DNA of 54,975 nucleotides from Ferrovibrio sp. (GCF_019636075.1 NZ_JAHBYG010000028.1:1-54975), one strand, 5' to 3'. Counted from the stretch's first letter, positions 31,408-40,970 are shown. Numbers and translations: made by a program. Notes: a model not told the origin generated them from the sequence alone.

Positions 31408-34074
31408 ATGCGTTATTCGGGACTTCTCGTCCTTCTGATCGTCGTTGCCGTCAATATCGCCGGCTGGGTTGGCCTCAATCCGCCGGTGGAGCCGCGCCCC
31501 TGGGGCGAGTTGATCAACGGCGTGGATTATTCTCCCTTCCAGGCCGATCAGGGCCCGCAGCAGAAGAAATTTCCGTCGGCGGCCGATATCGACCGCGACC
31601 TGCAGATTCTCTCCAGCAAGGTGAAGCATCTGCGCACCTATTCCACGCTGGACGGCCAGGGCGATATCGCGCCCATCGCCGGCTATTACGGCATGGATGT
31701 GTTGCAGGGCATCTGGCTCGATGGCCGGCTTGAGCGCAACGAGCAGGAGATCGAGAATCTCATCCGCATCGTGCGGGAAAACAAGAATGTCCGCCGCGTG
31801 CTGGTCGGCAACGAGACCATGCTGCGGCTCGACATGCCGATCGACGACCTGATCCAGTATATCCGCCGCGTGCGCACTGCCTTGTCTGGCACCGGCGTGG
31901 AAATCTCCACCGCCGAAACCTGGGATATCTGGCTGCGCTATCCGCAATTGGGCCGCGAGGTGGATTTCATCGCCATCCATCTGCTGCCCTATTGGGAAGG
32001 CCAGTCGCCCGAGAATGCGGTGGATTACGCCATCGCGCGCTATCAGCAGGTGAAGGATGCCCATCCCACCAAGAAGGTGGTGATCACCGAAATCGGCTGG
32101 CCGTCCGAAGGCCGCACGCGCCGCGATGCGGTGCCCAGCCTGTCCAGCCAGGCCACCTTCCTGCGCGGCTTCCTCAACATCGCCAACCAGCGCGGCTTCG
32201 ATTACTTCATCATGGAAGCCTTCGACCAGCCCTGGAAGCGCAATATCGAAGGCAGCGTGGGCGCCTATTGGGGCATCTACAACGCCGACCGCACGCCGAA
32301 ATTCCCCATGATCGGCCCGGTGGAGGATCGTCCGCATTGGCCCCAGCTTGCCGCCGGCAGCGTTTTGATCGCCCTGCCGCTGATGGTGTGGTTCCTGGCG
32401 CGCTGGAGCGATTTGCGCTTCTCCGGCCGGGTGTTCTTTGGCCTGCTGATCCAGGTGGTGGCCTCCGCCATCGTCTGGGTGGTGGATGCCGGCTTCAAAA
32501 CCTATATGAGCCCCGGCGTGGCGCTGATGTGGGCGATGCTGCTGCCATTGCTGGTGATATTGTTCATCATGGTGCTGGCGGAAGGCCTGGAACTATCCGA
32601 GGTGATCTGGTCGAGCCGCCGCCAGCGCCTGTTTCTGGGCCATAAGACCGATGCCAGTCGCACCCATTGGCCCAAGGTCTCGATCCATGTGCCGGCCTAT
32701 AACGAGCCGCCGGAGATGCTGAAGCAGACCCTGGATGCCCTGGCGCGGCTGGATTATCCGAATTTCGAAGTGCTGGTGATCGACAACAACACCAAAGACG
32801 AAAAGGTCTGGCGCCCGGTGCAGGCGCATTGCGAAACGCTCGGCCCGCGTTTCCGTTTCTTCCATGTCGCGCCGCTTACCGGCTACAAGGCCGGCGCGTT
32901 GAATTTCGCGCTGCGCAACATGGCCAAGGATACCGAAATCGTCGGCGTGATCGACGCCGATTATCTGGTGGAGCCCGATTGGCTGTCGGCCCTGGTGCCG
33001 TATTTCGATAATCCGCAGATCGGTTTCGTGCAGGCGCCGCAGGATCACTACGATTGGAAGACCGACGCCTTCAAGGAGGCGATCAACTGGGAATATGCCG
33101 GCTTCTTCCAGATCGGCATGGTGCAGCGTAACGAACGCGACGCCATCATCCAGCATGGCACCATGACCATGCTGCGCAAGGCGGCGATGGATCAGGTCGG
33201 CCCCTGGGCGGAATGGTGCATCTGCGAGGATAGCGAGATGGGCCTGCGCCTGCTCGCCGCCGGCTGGAAGTCGGTCTATACCGACCGCCGTTTCGGCTAT
33301 GGCCTCACGCCCGACAGCTTCGGCGGCTACAAGACCCAGCGCTATCGCTGGGCCTATGGTGCGGTGCAGATCCTCAAGCGCCATTGGCGCGACATGCTGC
33401 CCGGCGATACCCGCAAGCTCGATCCGATGCAGCGCTACCATTTCATTTCCGGCTGGATGCCCTGGTTCGCCGATGCGCTGGGCCTGGTCTTTGCCATCGC
33501 CTCGCTGTTCTGGACCGTGGGCGTGCTGATCCTGCCGAAATATTTTGAGCTGCCGCTCGGCCTGTTCCTGCTGCCGGTGGTGGCGGTGTTCATCGCCAAA
33601 GTGGCGCAGTTCCTCTGGCTCTACAAAATCCGCGTGCCCTGCACGCTGCGTCAGCGCCTGGGGGCGGGCTTGGCCGGTCTGGCGCTCACCTACACCATCG
33701 CCAAGGCCATGCTGGCCGGCTTGTTCACATCCAAGCTGCCGTTCATCCGCACGCCCAAGCATGAGGATCAGCCGGCGTTGATCCAGGCCATCATCATCGC
33801 CCGCGAGGAAACCCTGCTGGCGCTGCTGCTCACGCTGGCCGGCATCGGCATGTGGAATTTCCAGGGCGGCGAAGATCCCGAAGCCCGGCTCTGGGCGGTG
33901 GTGATGTTCGCTCAGTCGGTGCCGTATTACGCTTCGCTGTTGCTGGCCGCGATCAGCACTGCCGAAAGCCGTTTGCGCAAACCCGATGCCAAAGTGGCCA
34001 ACGTGCCGGTGCCCAGCCTGTTTGCGCTGCCCAAGCCCGGCACTCCCAGCAACCCGCCCGCCGGCGCCGATTGA
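31408..34074 (+). CDS. ndvB: GH17-GT2 beta-glucan synthase, NdvB-like
   Basis: This 888-residue membrane protein joins a GH17 domain to a GT2 glycosyltransferase. After one N-terminal anchor (about 4-22), the GH17 domain (about 30-310) keeps both catalytic Glu: E136 in VLVGNET and E228 in ITEIGWPSEG. Membrane segments follow (about 315-410). The GT2 domain (about 420-680) has VSIHVPAYNEPPE, the DAD in GVIDADYLVEP near 516, EDSEMGLRL near 606 and QRYRWAYG near 644. More membrane segments close the protein. This matches NdvB of Bradyrhizobium, which makes cyclic beta-(1,3),(1,6)-glucans for osmotic adaptation and plant contact. The NdvC-like gene begins 34 bp later. Confidence 0.85.
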   Translation: MRYSGLLVLLIVVAVNIAGWVGLNPPVEPRPWGELINGVDYSPFQADQGPQQKKFPSAADIDRDLQILSSKVKHLRTYSTLDGQGDIAPIAGYYGMDVLQGIWLDGRLERNEQEIENLIRIVRENKNVRRVLVGNETMLRLDMPIDDLIQYIRRVRTALSGTGVEISTAETWDIWLRYPQLGREVDFIAIHLLPYWEGQSPENAVDYAIARYQQVKDAHPTKKVVITEIGWPSEGRTRRDAVPSLSSQATFLRGFLNIANQRGFDYFIMEAFDQPWKRNIEGSVGAYWGIYNADRTPKFPMIGPVEDRPHWPQLAAGSVLIALPLMVWFLARWSDLRFSGRVFFGLLIQVVASAIVWVVDAGFKTYMSPGVALMWAMLLPLLVILFIMVLAEGLELSEVIWSSRRQRLFLGHKTDASRTHWPKVSIHVPAYNEPPEMLKQTLDALARLDYPNFEVLVIDNNTKDEKVWRPVQAHCETLGPRFRFFHVAPLTGYKAGALNFALRNMAKDTEIVGVIDADYLVEPDWLSALVPYFDNPQIGFVQAPQDHYDWKTDAFKEAINWEYAGFFQIGMVQRNERDAIIQHGTMTMLRKAAMDQVGPWAEWCICEDSEMGLRLLAAGWKSVYTDRRFGYGLTPDSFGGYKTQRYRWAYGAVQILKRHWRDMLPGDTRKLDPMQRYHFISGWMPWFADALGLVFAIASLFWTVGVLILPKYFELPLGLFLLPVVAVFIAKVAQFLWLYKIRVPCTLRQRLGAGLAGLALTYTIAKAMLAGLFTSKLPFIRTPKHEDQPALIQAIIIAREETLLALLLTLAGIGMWNFQGGEDPEARLWAVVMFAQSVPYYASLLLAAISTAESRLRKPDAKVANVPVPSLFALPKPGTPSNPPAGAD

Positions 34075-34108
34075 CGCCGCCGCCGTGCCGCAAGGGTAAA
34101 GACCGACG

Positions 34109-35926
34109 ATGACAGCGCCGGCCCGCCGTTTCCTGTATCTGCTGTTCTGCCTGGCCATCGTGGCGGCGGTGAATGCCGCTGCCTGGTGGTGGCCCAATCG
34201 GCCGGTGGCCGTGGGGTCGGCAGCAGCCGGCCAGCAGGCTGCCGCACCCGGCCTGATCAAAAGCGTATCCTTTGCGCCTTTCCGGCGTGGCCAGGGTCCG
34301 TTCACCAAGGTGTTTCCCTCGCCCGACCAGATCGCGGAAGACCTTGCGGCAGTGAGCAGCGTGGCCAAGGGTGTGCGCACCTATACGGCGCGCGAAGGCT
34401 TGCAGGCCGTGCCCGAACTGGCGCGGCGCTATAATCTCGATGTCATCCATTCGGCCTGGCTGGGGCCGAAGAAGGATATCAACGACGAGGAAGTGGAGGC
34501 GCTGATCGATCAGGCCAACCGCTATCCCGATACCATCAAGCGGGTGATCGTGGGCAACGAGGTGCTGCTGCGCCGCGATCTCACCGCCGATGAAGTGATC
34601 GGCTATATCCGCAAGGTGAAGGCCGCCGTGAAGCAGCCGGTCAGCTATGCCGATGTGTGGGAATTCTGGCTGAAGAATCCGCGTCTGCTGGATGAGGTGG
34701 ATTTCGTCACCGTGCATTTCCTGCCCTATTGGGAGGATATGCCGATCGGCGTTGCGCATTCCATGCCGCATATCATGGATGTGTACGATATCGTGGCCAA
34801 GGCGCTGCCCGGCAAGCCGATCCTGATCGGCGAGGTGGGCTGGCCCAGCCAGGGCCGTTCGCGCCGCGAAGCCGTGCCCAGCCTCACCGAGGCCGCGGCC
34901 TTCACCACCGATTTCATGCGGCTGGCCGAAACCCGTGGCCTCGATTACAACCTCGTGGAAGCTTTCGATCAGCCGTGGAAAGCCAAGCTGGAAGGCACCG
35001 TGGGCGGCGCCTGGGGCGTGCTGGACGAATTGCGCCACCCGAAATTCCTGCCCGGCGGGTTCGGCGTGTCGGGCGCGCAGGCTGGGCAGGCCGGCAAGGT
35101 ATCCGATCTGCCCAATTGGCCGATCTATGCCGCATTCTCCACGCTGTTTGCGCTGATACTGGCGGTGCTCAATCTGCAGCGCCTGCTTGCATTGCCGTTC
35201 TGGCGTCTGCTGGGCGGCGTGGCGTTGGCGCAGGCCGGCGGCGCGGCGCTGGCGGCGTGTGTGGAACATGGTCTCAGCCATTATTTCAGCACGCCGCGCT
35301 TGCTCGAATTCATTCTGCTGTTCGTGCTGCAGGCGATGTTCGCCCTGCTGCTGCTGGCCGAGTTGCTCGATCGTCTGGCCGGCAAGCCGGCGCCGCAAGC
35401 CGCCCTGGCTGGTGTGAAGGTGCGGCTCGGCGAGATTCGCAGTTATCTGCCGCTCTATCTGCCGCTGGGTAACCACACCGTTTCAGCGGAAAAGCTTGGG
35501 CGTTGGAATGCCCAGCGCCGCGCCCGGCTGGCGGAATGGCTGTTCATCGGTTTCGCGCTGTTTGCGTTGTATCAGACCGTGATGCTGGCCGCCGCTGGCC
35601 GCTATCGGGATTTTCCGGTGGATTACGCCTTGCTGCCGGTGGCGGGTTTCCTGCTGCTGCGGATTCTCACTTATGTTGCAGGGCAAAAAAACGGCGCGCT
35701 GTTTGCGCTGGCCAGCGGCTTCACGCAGCCGTTACCGGGTGCGAACGCTGCCCATCTGCGATGGGATGCCGCGCTTGCCTATCTTTTAATCGCTGCAAGC
35801 GTTGTGATGCTGGTGGTGGAGCGGGTGAGCAATCGCGAAGCCGTTGGCTGGGCGTTGATCGCGGTGGCTTATGCCATCCCGTTCCTGGCCAATCTGCATC
35901 TGGCCCGCAGCAGCGCTAAACCATGA
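34109..35926 (+). CDS. ndvC: GH17-domain membrane protein, NdvC-like
   Basis: This 605-residue protein has an N-terminal anchor (about 8-28) and a periplasmic GH17-type domain (about 45-330) with both catalytic Glu in place: E151 in VIVGNEVLLR and E242 in LIGEVGWPSQGR. Eight or so C-terminal membrane segments follow (about 345-600), without a GT2 domain. The size and layout resemble Bradyrhizobium NdvC, which works with NdvB in forming beta-1,6 linkages of periplasmic cyclic glucan. Being 34 bp after the NdvB-like gene supports a shared operon. That it is a glucan-modifying transglycosylase is inference from the family. Confidence 0.8.
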   Translation: MTAPARRFLYLLFCLAIVAAVNAAAWWWPNRPVAVGSAAAGQQAAAPGLIKSVSFAPFRRGQGPFTKVFPSPDQIAEDLAAVSSVAKGVRTYTAREGLQAVPELARRYNLDVIHSAWLGPKKDINDEEVEALIDQANRYPDTIKRVIVGNEVLLRRDLTADEVIGYIRKVKAAVKQPVSYADVWEFWLKNPRLLDEVDFVTVHFLPYWEDMPIGVAHSMPHIMDVYDIVAKALPGKPILIGEVGWPSQGRSRREAVPSLTEAAAFTTDFMRLAETRGLDYNLVEAFDQPWKAKLEGTVGGAWGVLDELRHPKFLPGGFGVSGAQAGQAGKVSDLPNWPIYAAFSTLFALILAVLNLQRLLALPFWRLLGGVALAQAGGAALAACVEHGLSHYFSTPRLLEFILLFVLQAMFALLLLAELLDRLAGKPAPQAALAGVKVRLGEIRSYLPLYLPLGNHTVSAEKLGRWNAQRRARLAEWLFIGFALFALYQTVMLAAAGRYRDFPVDYALLPVAGFLLLRILTYVAGQKNGALFALASGFTQPLPGANAAHLRWDAALAYLLIAASVVMLVVERVSNREAVGWALIAVAYAIPFLANLHLARSSAKP

Positions 35927-35943
35927 AGCTGTTTCGGCCATGA

Positions 35944-35980
35944 AGCCGCCTCGGGCATAAAGCGATTGCCCCTGGCGGCT
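35944..35980 (+). terminator. Hairpin after the ndvB/ndvC-like pair
   Basis: AGCCGCC at 35944-35950 pairs with GGCGGCT at 35974-35980, and GGGC at 35953-35956 pairs with GCCC at 35968-35971, with a 2-base mismatch between. No U tract follows, so a Rho-independent role is only possible. Confidence 0.4.
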
Positions 35981-36110
35981 CAAGCCGTTAAAACCCTTGC
36001 AGCAGCGTCTGGTATTGTCCGGCGCAGTGATAACCGGCCGACCCGGCGAAGCATATATTGGCCAGCCCGGTGCGGTCGCATACAAAGACTTCATGCAAGG
36101 AGGAATTGGC

Positions 36111-37073
36111 ATGCTTGCTTTCCGCAAGACCTTCGTCGCCGCCGCCGCTCTCGCCACCGGGCTGGTGCTCGCCGGCCCGCAGGCCAAGGCGCAGGATTTC
36201 GTGAATATTCTCACTGGCGGCACCTCGGGCGCGTATTACCCGATCGGCGTGGCGCTCTCCAATGCCATCGGCAAGGGTATGCCCGGCGCCAAGCTGCAGG
36301 TGCAGCCCACCAAGGCTTCGGTGGAGAACCTCAACCTGCTCAATGGCGGCAAGGGCGAAATCGCCTTCACGCTGGGTGACTCGCTGTCGGATGCCTGGAA
36401 TGGCAAGGCCGATGCCGGCTTTTCCACCAAGCTGACCGATCTGCGCGCCGTTGCTGCGATTTATTCCAACTATATCCAGATCGTTGCTTCTGCCGGTTCG
36501 GGCATCAAGACCCTGGCCGATCTGAAGGGCAAGCGCATCTCGGTGGGTGCGCCGAAATCGGGCACCGAACTGAATGCCCGCGCCGTGCTGGGCGCTGCGG
36601 GCCTGAAGTATAGCGACTTCTCCAAGGTCGAATATCTCGGCTTCGGCGAGTCGGTCGATCTGATGAAGAACCGTCAGCTCGACGTGACCCTGCAATCGGC
36701 GGCGCTCGGCGTGGCCTCGATCCGCGATCTGGCCAATTCCATCGACATCGTGATCGTGTCGGTGCCGGCCGATACCGTTGCCAAGATCGGCGATGCGGCC
36801 TATGTGGCCACCAGCATTCCGGCCGGTACCTACAAGGGCCAGGATGCCGCCACTCCGGCGGTGGCCGTGGGCAACTTCCTGGTCACCAATGCCAAGCTGT
36901 CGGAAGACCTGGTCTACAAGATGACCAAGGCCACCTTCGACAACCTGGATGTGCTGCATGCCTCGCATGCCGCCGCCAAGGCCATCACCCTTCAAGCCGC
37001 TTCGAAGAATTCCCCGGTGCCGTTCCATCCGGGCGCTGTGAAGTTCTACAAGGAAAAGGGCCTGATGAACTAA
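36111..37073 (+). CDS. TAXI-family TRAP transporter substrate-binding protein
   Basis: This 320-residue exported protein has a Sec-type signal (about 1-25, ending AKAQ). The mature TAXI domain shows FVNILTGGTSGAYYPIGVAL, GKGEIAFTLGDSLSDAWNG and LKGKRISVGAPKSGTELNAR. It would capture a ligand in the periplasm for the fused permease encoded 106 bp downstream. The start is fixed by a very strong AAGGAGGA 6 bp before the ATG at 36111. A long GC hairpin between this gene and the permease gene may raise the binding-protein level over the permease. The ligand is unknown; glutamate and C4-acids are known for other TAXI systems. Confidence 0.93.
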   Translation: MLAFRKTFVAAAALATGLVLAGPQAKAQDFVNILTGGTSGAYYPIGVALSNAIGKGMPGAKLQVQPTKASVENLNLLNGGKGEIAFTLGDSLSDAWNGKADAGFSTKLTDLRAVAAIYSNYIQIVASAGSGIKTLADLKGKRISVGAPKSGTELNARAVLGAAGLKYSDFSKVEYLGFGESVDLMKNRQLDVTLQSAALGVASIRDLANSIDIVIVSVPADTVAKIGDAAYVATSIPAGTYKGQDAATPAVAVGNFLVTNAKLSEDLVYKMTKATFDNLDVLHASHAAAKAITLQAASKNSPVPFHPGAVKFYKEKGLMN

Positions 37074-37104
37074 GGTTCGGGCCGAACCACACCACAACCA
37101 ACAG

Positions 37105-37140
37105 CGCCGGCGCCGCCACTCAAAATCGGCGCCGGCGTTT
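37105..37140 (+). terminator. Strong GC hairpin between binding-protein and permease genes
   Basis: CGCCGGCGCCG at 37105-37115 pairs perfectly with CGGCGCCGGCG at 37127-37137 (11 bp stem, 11-base loop), followed by TTT. The position between two co-directional genes suggests partial termination or mRNA stabilisation. Confidence 0.65.
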
Positions 37141-37179
37141 CGCTTTGCAGGCAGCAAGCGGTAGCGCGGAGATTACGGC

Positions 37180-39255
37180 ATGAGTGCGACAGAGCAGTCG
37201 GCTATCATCGACAAGGAAAACCCCACCCATGGCGCCGCCTTGCTGGACGGCTGGCAAGGCAGGACGGTGTTCTTCATCGCCATCGCCTTCACCTTCTTCC
37301 AGGTGATCAATGCCGCTTTCAGCCCGCTGCCATCCATCGTGCTGCGCAGCATGCATGTGGGTTTCCTGCTGCTGCTCACCTTCCTGTTGTTCCGCTTTCG
37401 CCGCGGCGCCGCCACCAAGGGAATTCCGTGGTATGATTGGGTGCTGGCCGGCAGCGGTTTCGCGCTGGGCTTCTATCATTGGATTTTCGAGGCCGACCTG
37501 ATTCTGCGGGCCGGCGAACCGACCACGGCCGACCTGGTGGTGGGTGTGATCGTCACCGGCCTGGTGATCGAGGGCGCGCGCCGCATCATGGGCTGGGAAT
37601 TGCCGGTGATCTGCGGCCTGTTCATCCCTTATGCGATCTGGGGCCGTTCGTTGCCCGGTTTTCTGCAGCATCGCGGTTTCGATTTCGAACAGGTGGTGGA
37701 TGTGCTCTATCTGGGCACCGAGGGCCTCTATGGCACGCCCACCTTCGTGTCGGCCACCTTCATTTTCCTGTTCATCCTGTTCGGCGCCTTGCTCGAACGC
37801 GCCGGTATGATCCAGCTGTTCAACGATATCGCGCTTGGCACCGTGGGCCATCATAAGGGCGGCCCGGCCAAGGTATCGGTGATCTCGTCTGGCCTGATGG
37901 GTACCATCAACGGCTCCGGCGTGGCCAATGTGCTCACCACCGGCCAGTTCACCATCCCGCTGATGAAGCGCTTCGGCTATAGCGGCGTGTTCGCCGGCGC
38001 GGTGGAAGCCACGGCCTCGATGGGCGGTCAGATCATGCCGCCGGTGATGGGCGCGGTTGCCTTCATCATGGCCGAAACCATCGGCCAGCCTTATTCGGAA
38101 ATCGCCATCGCGGCGGTTTTCCCGGCGTTGCTGTATTTCGGTTCGGCCTTCTGGATGGTGCATCTCGAAGCCGGCCGCCGCAATCTGGTCGGCATTCCCA
38201 AGGCGGAATGCCCCAATGCCTGGGCGGCGATCAAGCGGCAATGGTACCTGATCATTCCGCTGGCGGCGCTGGTCTATCTCCTGTTCACCGGCTTCACGCC
38301 GCTGTTTGCCGGCACGGTGGGCATGGCGCTCACCGCCATCCTGATCCTCGGCCAGCATGCCACCGGCGCCACCAAGGTGGTGCTGCTGCGCGTGCTGTTC
38401 TGGGTCACGCTGGGGCTGCTTGCCTTCTTGCTGGTGGAAGTCGTCAACATGCGCGTGGAGCAGACCGCGATTGCGCTGATCGTGCTGCTGGTGGTGGTCA
38501 CCTGGTTCGTGAAGGGCGGCCGTCAATTGCAGCGCCTGATCCTGGAAAGCTTCGCCGATGCCGCCAAGGGCGCGCTCGGCGTGGGCATGGCTTGTGCGCT
38601 GGTTGGCATCCTGATCGGCATCTCGCAGATGACCGGCCTGGCCAACGATATCGCGCGCGGCATTCTGGCGGTGGCCGGCGACAACCTGCTGCTGGCCCTG
38701 ATCATGACCATGATCGCCTGCCTGATCCTCGGCACCGGCCTGCCCACCATTCCCAATTACATCATCACCTCGTCCATGGCGGCGCCGGTGTTGCTGGAAA
38801 TGGGCGTGCCGCTGATCGTCAGCCACATGTTCGTGTTCTACTTCGGCATCATGGCGGATCTCACGCCGCCGGTGGCCCTGGCAGCCCTTGCGGCGTCTTC
38901 GGTGGCGAAGGAATCGCATATGAAAATCGCCATCACAGCCACCAAGATCGGCATTGCCGGCTATGTCGTGCCGTTCATGGCGGTGTATACCCCGGCGCTG
39001 ATGCTGCAGGGCGGCACCTGGTTCGATACCGGCTATGTGCTGCTCAAGGCCGTTATCTCGGTGGGCCTGTGGGGCGCGGCGGCCAGCGCCTGGCTGTGGG
39101 GCCCGCTCAACTGGCCAGAGCGCATCTTCGCCACGGCGGCGGCGTTCATGCTGGTGGTGGCCGCTCCGATCACGGATGAGGTGGGCTTTGCCATGTCGGT
39201 GGCCTTCATCGCCTGGCATTGGTGGCGCACCCGCATTCCTGCCAAGCCGGCCTGA
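37180..39255 (+). CDS. TRAP transporter fused DctQM permease
   Basis: This 691-residue inner-membrane protein joins the small (4TM, about 30-150) and large (12TM, about 160-680) TRAP permease parts in one chain, as TAXI systems usually do. Conserved large-permease motifs include SGLMGTINGSGVANVLTTGQ, ASMGGQIMPPVMGAVAFI, LGTGLPTIPNYI and LTPPVALAALAASS, which form the sodium and substrate sites. It lies 106 bp after the TAXI binding-protein gene and one base before the DUF1850 gene, so all three make one transport unit driven by a sodium gradient. Confidence 0.94.
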   Translation: MSATEQSAIIDKENPTHGAALLDGWQGRTVFFIAIAFTFFQVINAAFSPLPSIVLRSMHVGFLLLLTFLLFRFRRGAATKGIPWYDWVLAGSGFALGFYHWIFEADLILRAGEPTTADLVVGVIVTGLVIEGARRIMGWELPVICGLFIPYAIWGRSLPGFLQHRGFDFEQVVDVLYLGTEGLYGTPTFVSATFIFLFILFGALLERAGMIQLFNDIALGTVGHHKGGPAKVSVISSGLMGTINGSGVANVLTTGQFTIPLMKRFGYSGVFAGAVEATASMGGQIMPPVMGAVAFIMAETIGQPYSEIAIAAVFPALLYFGSAFWMVHLEAGRRNLVGIPKAECPNAWAAIKRQWYLIIPLAALVYLLFTGFTPLFAGTVGMALTAILILGQHATGATKVVLLRVLFWVTLGLLAFLLVEVVNMRVEQTAIALIVLLVVVTWFVKGGRQLQRLILESFADAAKGALGVGMACALVGILIGISQMTGLANDIARGILAVAGDNLLLALIMTMIACLILGTGLPTIPNYIITSSMAAPVLLEMGVPLIVSHMFVFYFGIMADLTPPVALAALAASSVAKESHMKIAITATKIGIAGYVVPFMAVYTPALMLQGGTWFDTGYVLLKAVISVGLWGAAASAWLWGPLNWPERIFATAAAFMLVVAAPITDEVGFAMSVAFIAWHWWRTRIPAKPA

Positions 39256-39256
39256 T

Positions 39257-39637
39257 ATGCTGGGCCTCTGCCTGGCCTTGGGCGGCGCGTTGGTTGCGTT
39301 GAACACCAGCCAGGCAGAGCTGCATTGGACCCATAGCGTACAGAAAACCGCGTGGCACGAAATCTGGCGCGCCACGCCCGATGGCCTGTTGCTCACCCGT
39401 GCCGCCGTGCAAGGCAGCGGCGCGGGCATGGAGCCCGGCGAAGATGCGGTGTTGAAGGATGGCTTCTGGGTCTGGTCGCCCAAGCGTGCGCCGATTGCCG
39501 AATTGCCGCTCACGCGTTCGGAATATACCGGTGCCGATTGGTCGCTCTGTGTCGGCGGTGCCTGCCAGCCGCTCGGGCGGTTTTTCCCCGATGCCCCCAG
39601 CGATGCCACCATCACGCTGAAAACCTGCGGCGGCTGA
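39257..39637 (+). CDS. DUF1850 domain-containing protein
   Basis: This 126-residue protein has a short hydrophobic N-terminus (MLGLCLALGGALVALNTS), likely an export signal or anchor, then the DUF1850 domain (LHWTHSVQKTAWHEIWRATP and a Cys pair in LCVGGACQPLGRF). DUF1850 genes occur next to TAXI-TRAP permeases in many bacteria, but their role is not established. The start lies one base after the permease stop, so it is translated with it. The stop codon lies in a hairpin that also ends the facing DctM gene. Confidence 0.88.
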   Translation: MLGLCLALGGALVALNTSQAELHWTHSVQKTAWHEIWRATPDGLLLTRAAVQGSGAGMEPGEDAVLKDGFWVWSPKRAPIAELPLTRSEYTGADWSLCVGGACQPLGRFFPDAPSDATITLKTCGG

Positions 39638-39654
39638 TTTCAGCCGCGCGTTTT
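39630..39654. terminator. Bidirectional hairpin between convergent transport genes
   Basis: GCGGCTG at 39630-39636 pairs with CAGCCGC at 39641-39647 around a 4-base loop, followed by GCGTTTT. It contains the DUF1850 stop and precedes the convergent DctM stop. Confidence 0.6.
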
Positions 39655-40961
39655 CAATTGCCCAACTGCATCGTACCCGGCAGCCATAGCGCCAGGCTGG
39701 GGATCAGGATGATCAGGCCGATCGCCAGCCCCATCATCGCCATGTAGGGAAGGGCGGCTTTGTCCACTTCCAGCAGCGGGGCGCCGGTAAGCGAGCGGAT
39801 CACGATCAGGTTCATGCCCACCGGCGGCGAAATCAGCGCCAGTTCCAGGTTGATGGTCAGCATGACGCCATACCAGACCCGGTCGATATCCAATTGCGCC
39901 AGCACCGGCAGGATCACCGGCGTGGTGATCAGGATGATCGAGAAGCTTTCCAGGATCAGCCCCAGCACGAACAGCAGCAGCATCATCATGATCAGAAACT
40001 GCGTGCGAGATACATTATTCTCCACCACCCAGGCCACCAGCTGGTCGGGCACATGCAGCTTGGTCAGCATATGGCCGAACAGACCGGCCGATACGATGAT
40101 CATGAACAGCACGGCAGAGATTCGCGCGGCTTCCTGGCCGCCTTCCCAAATCTGTTTCGGCCCCACCTGGCGATAGATGAAGGCCGCGATCAGCAAGGCC
40201 CAGAGCGCGCCGGTGGCCGCCGCCTCGGTGGCGGTGAAGATGCCGAAATACATGCCGCCAAGCACGAAAGGCGGCAAGGTGAGCGCCCAGAACGAGCGTT
40301 TGATGGCATGGCCCATCTCGCGCAGGCTGGCGCGGGCGGGGCGCACGAATGTGCCTTCCGCGATCAGCTTGGCTTCGCGCCGTCCCTCGGTGAAAAAGCA
40401 ATAGGCCGCGAAAATCGCCGCCAGCAAGATGCCGGGGATCACGCCGGCCATGAACAGCGCGCCCACCGATGTATCCGAGGCCACGCCATACAGCACCATC
40501 GGTGCCGAGGGCGGAATCAGAATGCCCAGCGTGCCGCCGCCGGCCACCACGCCATAGGCGCCGCGCGGGCTGTAGCCGTATTTCAGCATTTGCGGGATGG
40601 CCACGGCGCCGATGGTGAGTGCGGTGGCCACCGACGAGCCGGATATCGCGGCGAATACCGCGCAGGCAAACACCGTGGCAATCCCCAAGCCGCCCGGGAT
40701 GTGGCGCAGGAAGGTGTGGGCGGCGGCGTAGAGGTCGTCCACCACCTTGCCGCGCACCATGAAATGCGACATCAGCATGAACAGCGGAATCGCCACCAGC
40801 AGATAGCCATCCAGATGGCCCAGGATGGTTTCGCCCAGGGTGGGCACGCCGCCTTCCACCCAGAACAGGATGCCCACCGAAAACAGGAACATGCCGGCAA
40901 ACATCGGCAGGCCAGTGTAAAGCAGCGCGATCAGCACTGTCAGAATGATCAGGAAGGTCAT
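39654..40961 (-). CDS. TRAP transporter large permease (DctM-like)
   Basis: This 435-residue inner-membrane protein has about 12 hydrophobic segments and TRAP large-permease motifs: FAAISGSSVATALTIGAVAI, the following GGGTLGILIPPSAPMVLYGV, and SPPVGMNLIVIRS near the end, which hold the sodium and substrate sites. It is the last gene of a DctP-DctQ-DctM operon on this strand, with a 9-bp gap after DctQ. The substrate is set by the binding protein and is unknown. Confidence 0.93.
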   Translation of the reverse strand: MTFLIILTVLIALLYTGLPMFAGMFLFSVGILFWVEGGVPTLGETILGHLDGYLLVAIPLFMLMSHFMVRGKVVDDLYAAAHTFLRHIPGGLGIATVFACAVFAAISGSSVATALTIGAVAIPQMLKYGYSPRGAYGVVAGGGTLGILIPPSAPMVLYGVASDTSVGALFMAGVIPGILLAAIFAAYCFFTEGRREAKLIAEGTFVRPARASLREMGHAIKRSFWALTLPPFVLGGMYFGIFTATEAAATGALWALLIAAFIYRQVGPKQIWEGGQEAARISAVLFMIIVSAGLFGHMLTKLHVPDQLVAWVVENNVSRTQFLIMMMLLLFVLGLILESFSIILITTPVILPVLAQLDIDRVWYGVMLTINLELALISPPVGMNLIVIRSLTGAPLLEVDKAALPYMAMMGLAIGLIILIPSLALWLPGTMQLGN

Positions 40962-40970
40962 GCGCTTTTC

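Noticed and set aside
37120..39615. Long open frame (831 codons) opposite the fused TRAP permease
   Set aside because: It is rich in His, Gln, Arg and Asp with no family features; such antisense frames arise from GC-rich third positions. The plus-strand permease is unmistakable.
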